This document shows positions 1 through 8,200 of a stretch of DNA of 45,083 nucleotides, in pieces. This DNA is from a bacterium. GTDB lineage: Bacteria > Patescibacteriota > Minisyncoccia > Phycocordibacterales > Zambryskibacteraceae. The position numbers and the translations under genes were made by a program. A model generated the notes under the pieces. That model was not told the origin of the DNA and ran no database searches. It saw only the letters and a program-made list of their open reading frames with translations. Where the stretch lies: NCBI GenBank assembly GCA_023266935.1, contig JAHFOF010000001.1, forward strand, positions 103,830-148,912, written 5' to 3'. The stretch's first letter is position 1. Every line of letters starts with the position of its first letter.

Positions 1-438
1 ATCCTCTCGAGTCTCACGATCGGCAAGACGTCCGGCCAGCGCACCATCGCCAAGGCGACCAAGCTTTTCGGCTACATCGACCCCGATTTCAAGAATTGGG
101 GAACTGATGTGGAGAGCGAAGCTCATGGTGAGACCTCGGTCGAAGTTCGCGAACTCACGCAGGACGCCACTTTCATCCAGATGTTCGGTGACACCGGTCG
201 CCCGATGGACGACATGGTCCTCACTCAGGACCAAATCATCGAGTTCGTCGAGAAGCACCGTGAACATCTCCGCACCGACGGCTATGCCACCTTCTTCCTC
301 TTCAAGGCGAAGAACGAAGTCTTCGTCGCGAGCGTGCGCCGGGCTGGCGGCGGCGACCTCGGGGTGGACGTGGGCCGTTTCTCGGGCGGCTACGTCTGGT
401 ACAGCGGGCGTCGGCATCGCGTGGTGGTTCGCAACTGA
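1..438 (+). CDS. GC-rich orphan protein, 5'-truncated by window edge
   Basis: Frame 1 is open from the first base to a TGA stop, so the gene begins upstream; the track's ATG at 109 is internal. I do not recognise a named family. The visible part has an amphipathic middle and ends in an aromatic/Gly/Arg-rich tail (YSGRRHRVVVRN). That ending resembles the tails of the orphan genes at 4532 (GAGDRVVSRN) and 9178 (WFAGLRRN), which suggests a shared C-terminal module. Base composition is clearly richer in GC than secE/nusG next door. It is followed by its own intrinsic terminator, so it appears to be a single-gene unit like the other orphans in this window. Function unknown. Confidence 0.75.
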   Translation: MLSSLTIGKTSGQRTIAKATKLFGYIDPDFKNWGTDVESEAHGETSVEVRELTQDATFIQMFGDTGRPMDDMVLTQDQIIEFVEKHREHLRTDGYATFFLFKAKNEVFVASVRRAGGGDLGVDVGRFSGGYVWYSGRRHRVVVRN

Positions 439-450
439 ACCTAAGAACCT

Positions 451-514
451 TGGGTCTAGAACCTTAGACCCAGAGTCCCTTGGGCCCTTAACACGGCCCA
501 GGGGATTTTCTTTT
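451..514 (+). terminator. Double hairpin terminator after the first gene
   Basis: Two hairpins follow the stop. The first is TGGGTCTA/TAGACCCA (451-472). The second is TGGGCC/GGCCCA, extended by CCC/GGG (477-503), followed by ATTTTCTTTT. The second has the form of an intrinsic terminator. Confidence 0.75.
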
Positions 515-525
515 ATAAAATTTGT

Positions 526-591
526 TTGACAACAAGGACTTGAATGTAGTAGTATTTACACACGCCGACGGGGCGTTTTTTAATACAATTT
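526..591 (+). promoter_or_regulatory. Promoter and leader of the secE-nusG-rplK operon
   Basis: TTGACA (526-531), an 18-nt spacer and TAGTAT (550-555) form a sigma-70-type promoter. The expected transcript starts near 561 and immediately contains ACGCC-gacgg-GGCGT followed by six T residues (562-580), which looks like a short terminator or attenuator at the very 5' end. A second possible -10 box, TAATAC (581-586), lies 5 nt before the secE ATG and could give a nearly leaderless transcript that bypasses the hairpin. The attenuation role is inference. Confidence 0.6.
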
Positions 592-774
592 ATGAATAGA
601 TTCATTAATTACATCAAGGATACACAAGGTGAACTTCATCATGTGTCTTGGCCAACTCGTAAACAAGCAATCGCCTTCACAGCGATAGTTATTTTGGTTT
701 CTTTCTTTACTGCTTTTTTTCTCGGATTCTTCGACTACATCTTTTCTCTTATTATTCAAAAGTTTGTTCTTTAA
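592..774 (+). CDS. secE: Preprotein translocase subunit SecE
   Basis: SecE is the small essential subunit of the SecYEG channel in the cytoplasmic membrane. The 60-residue product has the minimal SecE form: a short amphipathic N-terminal helix, the conserved V-S-W-P-T segment around residues 19-23, then one membrane helix (about residues 27-58). It lies directly before nusG, 9 nt apart, the classical bacterial order. The start is an ATG with little Shine-Dalgarno sequence. Length and motif make the call secure. Confidence 0.95.
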   Translation: MNRFINYIKDTQGELHHVSWPTRKQAIAFTAIVILVSFFTAFFLGFFDYIFSLIIQKFVL

Positions 775-783
775 TTTTCTAAG

Positions 784-1329
784 ATGACCAAGCAAAAAAT
801 CTCCGAAGGTAGACATTGGTATGTGATCCACACTTATGCTGGATATGAAAATGCTGTGATGAGAAATCTAAAACAACGCATCGAATCACTCGGGATGGAG
901 GACAAAATTTTTAATGTCATCGTTCCTACAGAAAAGAAAATTAAGATTAAAGGAGGCAAGCGTGTTGAAGAAGAAGAGAAGATTTATCCGGGTTATATCC
1001 TCGTGGACATGATCGTGACCGATGACTCTTGGTATGTAGTGCGCAACACTCCTCGAGTAACTGGGTTCGTCGGTTCTGGAGTTTATCCTGTGCCTATAGA
1101 ACAGAAAGAAGTTGATGTTTTGTTCGGTCGAATGAATGCAGACAAGGTCACTCATACCATTAACCTCGTACCAGACGATGGGATACTCATCATCGATGGT
1201 CCATTCAAGGATCTAGAAGGCAAGGTGAAAGAAGTTGATAGTGAAAGGGGCAAGGTCAAAGTGCTTGTCTCTATGTTCGGCAGGGAGACTCCTGTCGAAT
1301 TAGATTTTCTTCAAATAAAAAAAATCTAA
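784..1329 (+). CDS. nusG: Transcription termination/antitermination factor NusG
   Basis: NusG binds the clamp of RNA polymerase, acts with Rho and couples transcription to translation. The 181-residue protein has the NGN domain (about 10-115, with WYVIHTYAGYE near the start and PGYILVDM) and a C-terminal KOW domain (about 131-180, GPFKDLEGKVKEVD). It is 9 nt behind secE and should be cotranscribed. In most bacteria rplK follows directly; here two unrelated genes intervene. Normal length, no missing core segment. Confidence 0.96.
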   Translation: MTKQKISEGRHWYVIHTYAGYENAVMRNLKQRIESLGMEDKIFNVIVPTEKKIKIKGGKRVEEEEKIYPGYILVDMIVTDDSWYVVRNTPRVTGFVGSGVYPVPIEQKEVDVLFGRMNADKVTHTINLVPDDGILIIDGPFKDLEGKVKEVDSERGKVKVLVSMFGRETPVELDFLQIKKI

Positions 1330-1388
1330 TTCGACTAGTTGATAAGTTGGTTAGTTAGAAAGTTTATAAGTTAGAAAGGCAAAATTTA

Positions 1389-1925
1389 ATGATTGAAATA
1401 ATCTTTGAAGCTCACGGAACCACTTATGACAATGAAGCCAAACTACCTTCTGGACATAATGATGTAGAGTTATCACCCTTGGGCATACAACAATCTAAGG
1501 AAATGGGTGAAAGATACAAAAACGATTATTTCGATGCAATTTTTTGTTCAGATCTTCAAAGAGCTTATAAAAGCGCAGAAATTGGATTTAAAAATAAGTG
1601 GCCGATTATAAGAGACGCACGATTAAGAGAATGTAATTATGGTGAATACACCCAAAACCCGAGTGTGTGGAGAGAAGACGAAAAGATTCATAGAATAAAG
1701 GAGTCATTTCCAAAAGGCGAATCCTATATCCAAACAACGGCGAGAATGAGGGGTTTTCTTGAAGACTTAATCAAGAATTATGAAGGGAAAAAAGTAATGA
1801 TTATTGGGCATAGGGCAACTCAATATGGGCTAGAGAATCTTGTTAATAAAGTTCCTTTAGAACAAATAATTTCTGCCCCATGGAAATGGCAACCAGGATG
1901 GAAATATAATTTTGAGAAACTTTAA
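1389..1925 (+). CDS. Histidine phosphatase superfamily protein with AHG in place of RHG
   Basis: This 178-residue protein has the fold signatures of the phosphoglycerate mutase-like histidine phosphatases: an N-terminal strand ending in EAHGTTYDNE (about 7-16), ELSPLGIQQ, CSDLQRA for the substrate-binding Arg region, a central Glu region (RLRECNYGEY) and the second catalytic His in MIIGHRATQ. The usual RHG arginine is Ala here, while the phospho-accepting His is kept. Family members act on small phosphorylated molecules or phosphoproteins; the substrate cannot be told. It sits between nusG and rplK, 7 nt before the next gene, an unusual place for a metabolic gene. Activity may be altered by the missing Arg. 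Confidence 0.8.
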   Translation: MIEIIFEAHGTTYDNEAKLPSGHNDVELSPLGIQQSKEMGERYKNDYFDAIFCSDLQRAYKSAEIGFKNKWPIIRDARLRECNYGEYTQNPSVWREDEKIHRIKESFPKGESYIQTTARMRGFLEDLIKNYEGKKVMIIGHRATQYGLENLVNKVPLEQIISAPWKWQPGWKYNFEKL

Positions 1926-1931
1926 AAATTT

Positions 1932-2300
1932 ATGACCACTGGGCTAGAAAATTTGAAAGTTTATCAAATGACCGAAGCTTTGGAAGTAGAGGTTTATAAG
2001 ATTCTAAAAGAATTTCCTAAAGAAGAAATCTATGGGAGTGTTGATCAGATAAAAAGATCTTCATCCTCAGTTTCAAATAATATTGCGGAGGGTTATGGAA
2101 GATATAGCTTTGCTGAGAAAATTCGTTATATGTATATAGCAAAAGGGGAAGCCGAAGAAACAAAGAGAAATATTATCCGCTCGAGTAAAAAGGGATTATT
2201 GTCGGTTAATGTTGCAAATAAGCTCTCTGATATGTATACTGACCTTCTAAAAGCAATAAGTGGTTATATTAGATTTCTAAAGGATAAATCAACGAAATAA
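1932..2300 (+). CDS. Four-helix-bundle protein (S23 / 23S rRNA intervening-sequence protein family)
   Basis: The 122-residue all-helical protein has the family pattern: LKVYQMTEALEVEVY near the N-terminus, FPKEEIYGSVDQIKRSSSSVSNNIAEGYGR in the middle and a long C-terminal helix pair. This family was first found encoded inside 23S rRNA intervening sequences and is also common as free-standing genes; its biochemical role is not established. Here it lies inside the secE-nusG-rplK transcription unit, 7 nt after the histidine phosphatase. The 23S gene of this same window carries an insertion in helix 68, but a link is only inference. Confidence 0.88.
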   Translation: MTTGLENLKVYQMTEALEVEVYKILKEFPKEEIYGSVDQIKRSSSSVSNNIAEGYGRYSFAEKIRYMYIAKGEAEETKRNIIRSSKKGLLSVNVANKLSDMYTDLLKAISGYIRFLKDKSTK

Positions 2301-2350
2301 CGAATCAAACTTAGCAACTTATTAACTTTCCAACTTCTTAACTATTTATT

Positions 2351-2773
2351 ATGGCCAAGAAAATAACCAAAATTCTCAAACTTCAAATCCCCGGAGGCAA
2401 AGCGGTGCCTGGTCAGGCGCTCGGTCCGGTCCTCGGAGGTGCAGGTATAAACATCGGTGAATTCGTGAAGCGTTTTAATGATGAGACCAAGGATCGAATT
2501 GGAGAAACAGTACCCACCATCGTCGAAGTATATGAAGATCGAACATATCATTTGATTTACAAAACCGAACCAGCAGCAAATTTGATATTGAAAATGCTTA
2601 ATAAAGAAAAGGGTTCGGGTAAACCTAATACTGAAAAGATTGGCTCGCTCTCAAAATCTCAAGTGAAGCAAATCGCTGAAAAGAAAATGGTGGATTTGAA
2701 TGCGAATGACATAAATGCAGCGATGAAAATCATCGAAGGCACCGCAAGGAGCATGGGTGTTGATGTGAAATAA
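2351..2773 (+). CDS. rplK: 50S ribosomal protein L11 (uL11)
   Basis: uL11 binds the GTPase-associated centre of 23S rRNA with L10/L7/L12. The 140-residue product has the normal length and the hallmark KLQIPGGKAVPGQALGPVLG segment at residues 10-29, followed by the C-terminal RNA-binding domain ending GTARSMGVDVK. An intrinsic terminator follows at once, so rplA (uL1), which normally comes next, is not in this unit or window. Loss of uL1 has been reported for part of the Parcubacteria, which would fit. Confidence 0.96.
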   Translation: MAKKITKILKLQIPGGKAVPGQALGPVLGGAGINIGEFVKRFNDETKDRIGETVPTIVEVYEDRTYHLIYKTEPAANLILKMLNKEKGSGKPNTEKIGSLSKSQVKQIAEKKMVDLNANDINAAMKIIEGTARSMGVDVK

Positions 2774-2779
2774 GTCAGA

Positions 2780-2803
2780 AAGCTCCGAGAGGGGCTTTTT
2801 TGT
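2780..2803 (+). terminator. Intrinsic terminator after rplK
   Basis: AAGCTCC-gaga-GGGGCTT stem followed by a T run. The T run leads straight into the argS promoter region. Confidence 0.85.
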
Positions 2804-2832
2804 TTGTTCGGCATTTCGGGTATGATGAAAGT

Positions 2833-4416
2833 ATGAAAACGACTATAGAAAACCTAGTCAAAAAGGCTCTGGAGAGCGTCGGGGTGTCAGAGGCGAGGTT
2901 TACTGTGGAACACCCAACCAACCTTACCTTTGGAGATTATACGACCAATGCAGGGATTGTCTCGAAGAAAGCACCCGAGCTTTTGGCTTATCTTGAAGAT
3001 CATAAACCAGAGGGAGTAGAAAAAATTGAAATCAAATCAGGTTTTATAAATTTTTATTTGACCAAAGAATTTTTTAAGGAAAGTATCGGAGAGATAATAG
3101 AGAGGGGAAGTGAATTTGGGAAGAATAAAAATCTAAAAGGTCAGAAAACAATCGTTGAATACACTGATCCGAATCCATTCAAAGAATTTCATATCGGACA
3201 CCTGATGAGCAATGCGATAGGAGAATCTATCGCACGAATTTCTGAATGGAATGGCGCGGAAGTGATGAAAGCTTGCTATCAAGGAGATGTGGGGATGCAT
3301 GTGGCCAAGGCTTTATGGAAGGATGATTATGCTTTAGGTTCAAAAGCCTATGAAGAAGATGAGCAAGCCAAGAAGGAAATTCAAGATATAAACAAAAAGA
3401 TATATGAAAAATCTGACCCAGAATTGAATAAAAAATATGAAGAAGGCAAAGAAAGGTCTTTAGAAGAATTTGAAAAGATTTATAAAAAGCTCGGCACCAA
3501 GTTTGATTTTAATTTTTTTGAAAGCGAAGTAGCAGACTTTGGTAAAAAATTAGTTGAAGAGAATACTGGGGAGATATTTGAAAAGGGTGAAGGCGGGGCA
3601 GTGATTTTCAATGCAGAGAAGTTTGATAAGTATCTACATATCCGAGTGTTTATAAACTCCGAAGGACTTCCAACGTATGAAGCGAAGGAGCTCGGTTTGG
3701 CTAAATATAAATTTGAAAAATATCCATACGATAAATCGATTGTGATAACAGGAAACGAAGTGAACGATTATTTCAAAGTTTTACTTTGTGCCCTTGGGCA
3801 AATTTATCCAGAACTAGCACAAAAAACAGAACATTTATCTCATGGGATGCTTCGTTTAACTACAGGCAAGATGAGTTCGAGGACAGGAGAAGTGATCACA
3901 GCAGAGTCACTCATAGAAACAGTGAAGGAGAAAGTGAAAGGGGATGAACAAGTGGCCATCGGAGCGATTAAATATATGATTCTTAGACAATCTATAGGGA
4001 ACGATATTATTTTTGATATAGAGAAATCTGTTTCTACAGAAGGTGACTCAGGAGTTTATCTTCAATATGCATATGTTAGAGCAAAATCTGTCACAGAAAA
4101 AGGAAGATTAATTATTCGTGACTTTGATTTATTAAAAGAGTCCACATCACAACAGGATCAAACTTTGTTAGAAAAAATATTATATAGATTTCCAGAGATT
4201 GTTTTGAGAGCGTGCGACGATCTTTCTCCAAACTATTTGGTTACTTATCTAACTGAAGTTTCTTCTGCTTTTAATAATTTTTATGCAACCACTCAAATAA
4301 TTAATCCGAACGATGTTCCAGAAAGTTATCATAGACTTGCTTTATCTAAAGCAACAGAAATAGTACTCAAAAACGGTCTAGATATTCTCGGCATTCCAGC
4401 ACCAGAGAGGATGTAA
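2833..4416 (+). CDS. argS: Arginyl-tRNA synthetase
   Basis: ArgRS charges tRNA-Arg in the cytoplasm. The 527-residue protein has the ArgRS N-terminal domain (about 1-85), the class I signature PNPFKEFHIGHLMSNA with HIGH at 119-122, the second signature as KMSS (about 346, GKMSSRTGE) and a C-terminal DALR-type anticodon-binding domain ending in LDILGIPAPERM. The track starts 33 nt upstream, but ATG 2833 is the better start: TATGAT at 2821-2826 ends 6 nt before it, which predicts a leaderless mRNA beginning at the A of ATG. It is a single-gene unit between a terminator and the next orphan's promoter. Confidence 0.95.
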   Translation: MKTTIENLVKKALESVGVSEARFTVEHPTNLTFGDYTTNAGIVSKKAPELLAYLEDHKPEGVEKIEIKSGFINFYLTKEFFKESIGEIIERGSEFGKNKNLKGQKTIVEYTDPNPFKEFHIGHLMSNAIGESIARISEWNGAEVMKACYQGDVGMHVAKALWKDDYALGSKAYEEDEQAKKEIQDINKKIYEKSDPELNKKYEEGKERSLEEFEKIYKKLGTKFDFNFFESEVADFGKKLVEENTGEIFEKGEGGAVIFNAEKFDKYLHIRVFINSEGLPTYEAKELGLAKYKFEKYPYDKSIVITGNEVNDYFKVLLCALGQIYPELAQKTEHLSHGMLRLTTGKMSSRTGEVITAESLIETVKEKVKGDEQVAIGAIKYMILRQSIGNDIIFDIEKSVSTEGDSGVYLQYAYVRAKSVTEKGRLIIRDFDLLKESTSQQDQTLLEKILYRFPEIVLRACDDLSPNYLVTYLTEVSSAFNNFYATTQIINPNDVPESYHRLALSKATEIVLKNGLDILGIPAPERM

Positions 4417-4423
4417 TGTGTTC

Positions 4424-4531
4424 TTGACAAATAGTTTGTTTGGGTGTATAATATAAAGGAATAGAGTTCTTTACTATTCATCCCGCCTCGGGTGAGAGGA
4501 TTCAATGGGTAATGGAGCCCAAGGAGAAACA
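4424..4531 (+). promoter_or_regulatory. Consensus promoter and three-hairpin leader of orphan gene
   Basis: A perfect sigma-70 consensus promoter: TTGACA (4424-4429), 17 nt, TATAAT (4447-4452). The leader of about 70 nt holds three successive small hairpins: GAATAG/CTATTC (4459-4479), CCCG/CGGG (4482-4492) and TGGG/CCCA (4506-4521). The Shine-Dalgarno AAGGAG (4521-4526) follows, placed 5 nt before ATG 4532. Confidence 0.8.
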
Positions 4532-5098
4532 ATGGCTTGGATGACTCAGGATTGGACGATGGGGCAGTTGAACGCTCTCGTCAAGAAGATCGGCGAGAAG
4601 AACGCCCATGCGATTCTCGGAGACAAGGTGAAGTTTTCGATCGTGTTTGAGACGGTTGCTTCAACCCTCCTCACCCTTCTCCGCACGGTGAGGATGCCTG
4701 CCCAACCGGCAGTCACCACCTCGAAGCAGTATTTTGCAGAAGCTGGGGCCAAGTGGTTCGGGAACAATTTTGAGAGCCAGTTCCTTGGCCTCGAAGTTCC
4801 CGTCACCGATGTGGCCGAGCTTGCTGTAAGGAAGCTCGAGCAGTCGTCACTCGATGCTCCCATCCTCACCGAGCTGGGGGACAAGGCGGAAACATCGGTA
4901 TCCCAATTCAAGCAGTTCCTTGCGGACAACCGCGGGAGCACCGAGTGGTTCATCTTTTACCTTCGTGGTAAGGATGGTCGACTCTGGGCTGTGTCGGCGA
5001 GCTGGGTCGCCGACGGCGGCGGTTGGTACTTGGGCGCGCGCTCCGTCGAGAGTCCGGGCAGGGGGGGTGCGGGCGACCGGGTGGTTTCTCGCAACTGA
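4532..5098 (+). CDS. GC-rich orphan protein
   Basis: 188 residues; I do not recognise a characterised family. The start at 4532 is chosen over 4505 because AAGGAG is well spaced before it and the upstream ATG falls inside a leader hairpin. The N-terminus (MTQDWTMGQLNALVKKIGEKNAHAIL is helical) looks like a DNA- or protein-binding helical module, and the C-terminal third is beta-rich with repeated W/G (DGRLWAVSASWVADGGGWYLG) ending GAGDRVVSRN, a tail shared in style with the genes at 1 and 9178. It is predicted soluble. It has its own promoter and terminator, and it contrasts in GC content with argS and ileS on either side. Confidence 0.8.
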   Translation: MAWMTQDWTMGQLNALVKKIGEKNAHAILGDKVKFSIVFETVASTLLTLLRTVRMPAQPAVTTSKQYFAEAGAKWFGNNFESQFLGLEVPVTDVAELAVRKLEQSSLDAPILTELGDKAETSVSQFKQFLADNRGSTEWFIFYLRGKDGRLWAVSASWVADGGGWYLGARSVESPGRGGAGDRVVSRN

Positions 5099-5116
5099 CC
5101 CTTTGACCTCGCCTTG

Positions 5117-5135
5117 CCCCGCCGTTAGGACGGGG
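5117..5135. repeat. Palindromic repeat, CCCCGCC...GGGG family (copy 1)
   Basis: CCCCGCCGTTAGGACGGGG, followed by TAAAG. It is intergenic, between the orphan stop and its terminator. Related copies are at 8014, 17593, 19550 and 30380. Confidence 0.7.
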
Positions 5136-5162
5136 TAAAGCGAGAGACCCTAAGAAGGTCAC

Positions 5163-5193
5163 AGAGCGCTTCGCAAGGAGCGCTCTTTTTCTT
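5163..5193 (+). terminator. Intrinsic terminator of orphan gene 4532
   Basis: AGAGCGCT-tcgcaagg-AGCGCTCT (8-bp perfect stem) followed by TTTTTCTTT. Confidence 0.85.
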
Positions 5194-5230
5194 TGGCAAA
5201 AATTGTTTGAAATGCTAAGATTCAAGAACA

Positions 5231-8200
5231 ATGCCTGAAGATAAAGGGCCAACTACCGAAAGTAGGCAAAACAATAGTCGTTCCCAAAGAGAAGAAAAAA
5301 TACTTCAATTTTGGAAAGACCGTAATATATTTCAAAAAACTCTTGAGAAGAAATCTTCGGCAGGTGACTTTATTTTCTTCGAAGGCCCCCCAACAGCGAA
5401 CGGCAAGCCGGGCATTCATCATCTCGAAGCGCGAGCTTTTAAGGATGTTATCCCTCGATACAAAACCATGCGTGGATACCACGTGAACAGAAAAGCTGGT
5501 TGGGATACTCATGGACTCCCAGTAGAAATTCAAGCAGAAAAAACTCTAGGTTTAAAATCCAAGAAAGAAATAGAAGAATTCGGCGTAGCCAAGTTTAATG
5601 CTGAATGTAAAAGAAGCGTGGGGGAATACATTGATTTGTGGAGGGACTTTACTCGACGCATCGGGTATTGGGTGAACATGGATGATGCGTATTTTACTTA
5701 TCATAATTCATACATTGAATCTGTTTGGAAAATTTTGGCTCATGTCGAAAAGAGAAAACTTTTATACAAAGATTATAAAGTGGTTCCTTGGTGTCCGAGG
5801 TGTGGGACTGGACTTTCTTCTCATGAACTCGCTCAAGGTTATCAAGATGTGAAGGATCTATCACTTTATGTGAAGTTTAAAATTATTGGTTTTCCTGACG
5901 CATATTTCCTCGCCTGGACTACTACACCTTGGACGCTTCCGGGTAATGTTGGTTTGGCTGTTGGGCCAGAGATAGATTATGTAGAAATAAAAGTTGGTGG
6001 AGAAATTTTGGTCTTGGCCAAGAATAAACTCTCAGTTATCACCGAGCCTTATGAAATAGTCGCCGAACACAAAGGCAGTGAGATGGTCGGGATGTCTTAT
6101 GAACCGCTTTATCCGTTTATAAAAGACCTGCCTGCCGGCAAGGCAGGCGAAACAGGCAAGGGTTTTAAAGTTTATCCTGCGGACTTTGTGACTACCGAAG
6201 ATGGGACGGGGATTGTACACACAGCGGTGATGTATGGACAAGAAGATTTTGATTTAGGAAACAAAGTTGGATTGCCAAAGGTACATTTGGTCAATCCGGA
6301 TGGGACCTTTATGAAAGGTACAGATTGGCTCGAAGGCCGTTCGGTCGTAGATGAAACTCTGGCTGTAGAAATTCTGAAAGATTTACAAAACAGAGGACTT
6401 TTATTCGGCAAAGAGAACTACAACCACTCTTATCCATTCTGTTGGAGATGTAATACTCGATTAATCTATTATGCTCGCGACTCTTGGTATATAGGGATGT
6501 CCAAACTTCGAGATGAATTGGTGAAAGAAAATGAAAAGATAAATTGGGAACCAGAATATATAAAAGAAGGTCGTTTCGGTGAATGGCTCCGAGAGGTCAA
6601 GGACTGGGCGATTAGTCGAGAGAGGTTTTGGGGTACTCCTCTTCCTGTTTGGCAATCAGAAAGTGGAGATAGATTGGTCGTGGACTCTATTGAGACTCTA
6701 AAAAAATATTCAAAAACCAACAAAAATCGTTTTATAGGTATGAGACATGGTGAGGCTGGTCATAATGTGTCGTATATTTGTAGTGCCTCGGTAGATTTTC
6801 CTGATCATTTAACTGAAAAAGGTAAAAAAGAAGTTATAGAATCGGCCGTAAAACTCAAAAAAGAGGGAATCACAAAAATTATCACCTCTCCTTTTGTTAG
6901 GGCGAGAGAAACGGCTGAATTAGTAGCTAAAGAAATCGGATTGCCGATTGAACAGATTATCCTCGATGAACGAATTCGTGAATATGGATTTGGTATTTTC
7001 GACCAGCAATCACGTAAACTTTATGACAAGTGGCGCCTAGAAAATAATTCTATTGAAGCAAAACCAAATGACGGAGAATCTGTTGGAGAAGCCAAAATGA
7101 GATTCGCAGATTTCTTTTATGAAACAGAAAAAAAATATAAAAATGAAGTAATTCTTTTTGTGTCTCATGGTATAGGATTTGAAGTGATACCCCCAATCCT
7201 TAGTGGATATAATAAACAAGAAACGTGGGATAAATGGGAATCAAATCCCTTGTACTATGGACAGACAAAAGAATATTCTTTTATTTCTCTACCCCACAAC
7301 GAAAATTATGAACTCGACCTTCATAAACCATTTATTGATGAAATTGAACTAGAGAAAGACGGCAAGGTATATAAGAGGGTGAAGGAAGTCATGGATGTTT
7401 GGTTTGATTCTGGTTCGGTACCATTTTCTCAAGATCCAAAAGCAGAATTTAAACCCGCGGACTTCATCTCTGAAGCCATAGACCAAACTCGCGGTTGGTT
7501 TTATACCCTGCACGCCATAGGTGTTTTAATGGAGAAGGGTAAAGTATTCAAAAATGTGATTTGTCTCGGGCTTTTGATGGATAAAGATGGCAAAAAGATG
7601 AGTAAATCTGTGGGCAATGTGGTTGACCCTTTAGAAATGATAGAAAAATACGGTGCTGATACTCTTCGTATGTGGATGTATTCAGTCAATCAACCCGGAG
7701 ATTCAAAAAATTTTGATGAGAAGACTGTGGATGAGATAAACCGCAAGGTCTTTAATCTTTTGGACAATGTTTATGCTTTCTATGAACTATATAGGGATAA
7801 AAATATAGAGGTCAAAGGTAAAAAGATAAAAAGTGAAAACATTTTAGATCAATGGATTATGGTTAGGCTCGAAGAACTTATAAATACAATGTCGACCAAA
7901 TTAGATTCATATAAACTCCTTGAACCAACACGAGCCATTAGAGATTTTATGGACGATTTGTCTACTTGGTATCTCCGTCGCTCCAGAGATAGATTAAAGG
8001 ATGAAGCAGCAAACCCCGCCGAGCTGGCCGGGGCAAGGGAAACTTTGTACTTTGTTTTAAAAACAGTTTCAAAACTGCTCGCCCCGTTCGCTCCATTTTC
8101 AGCCGAAGATTTGTATCAAAAACTGCGAACAGAGTCCGATCCGGAGAGTGTTCACCTAGAAACATGGCCAGAAAAACAAAAAGACTCTATTTTCTCTTTT

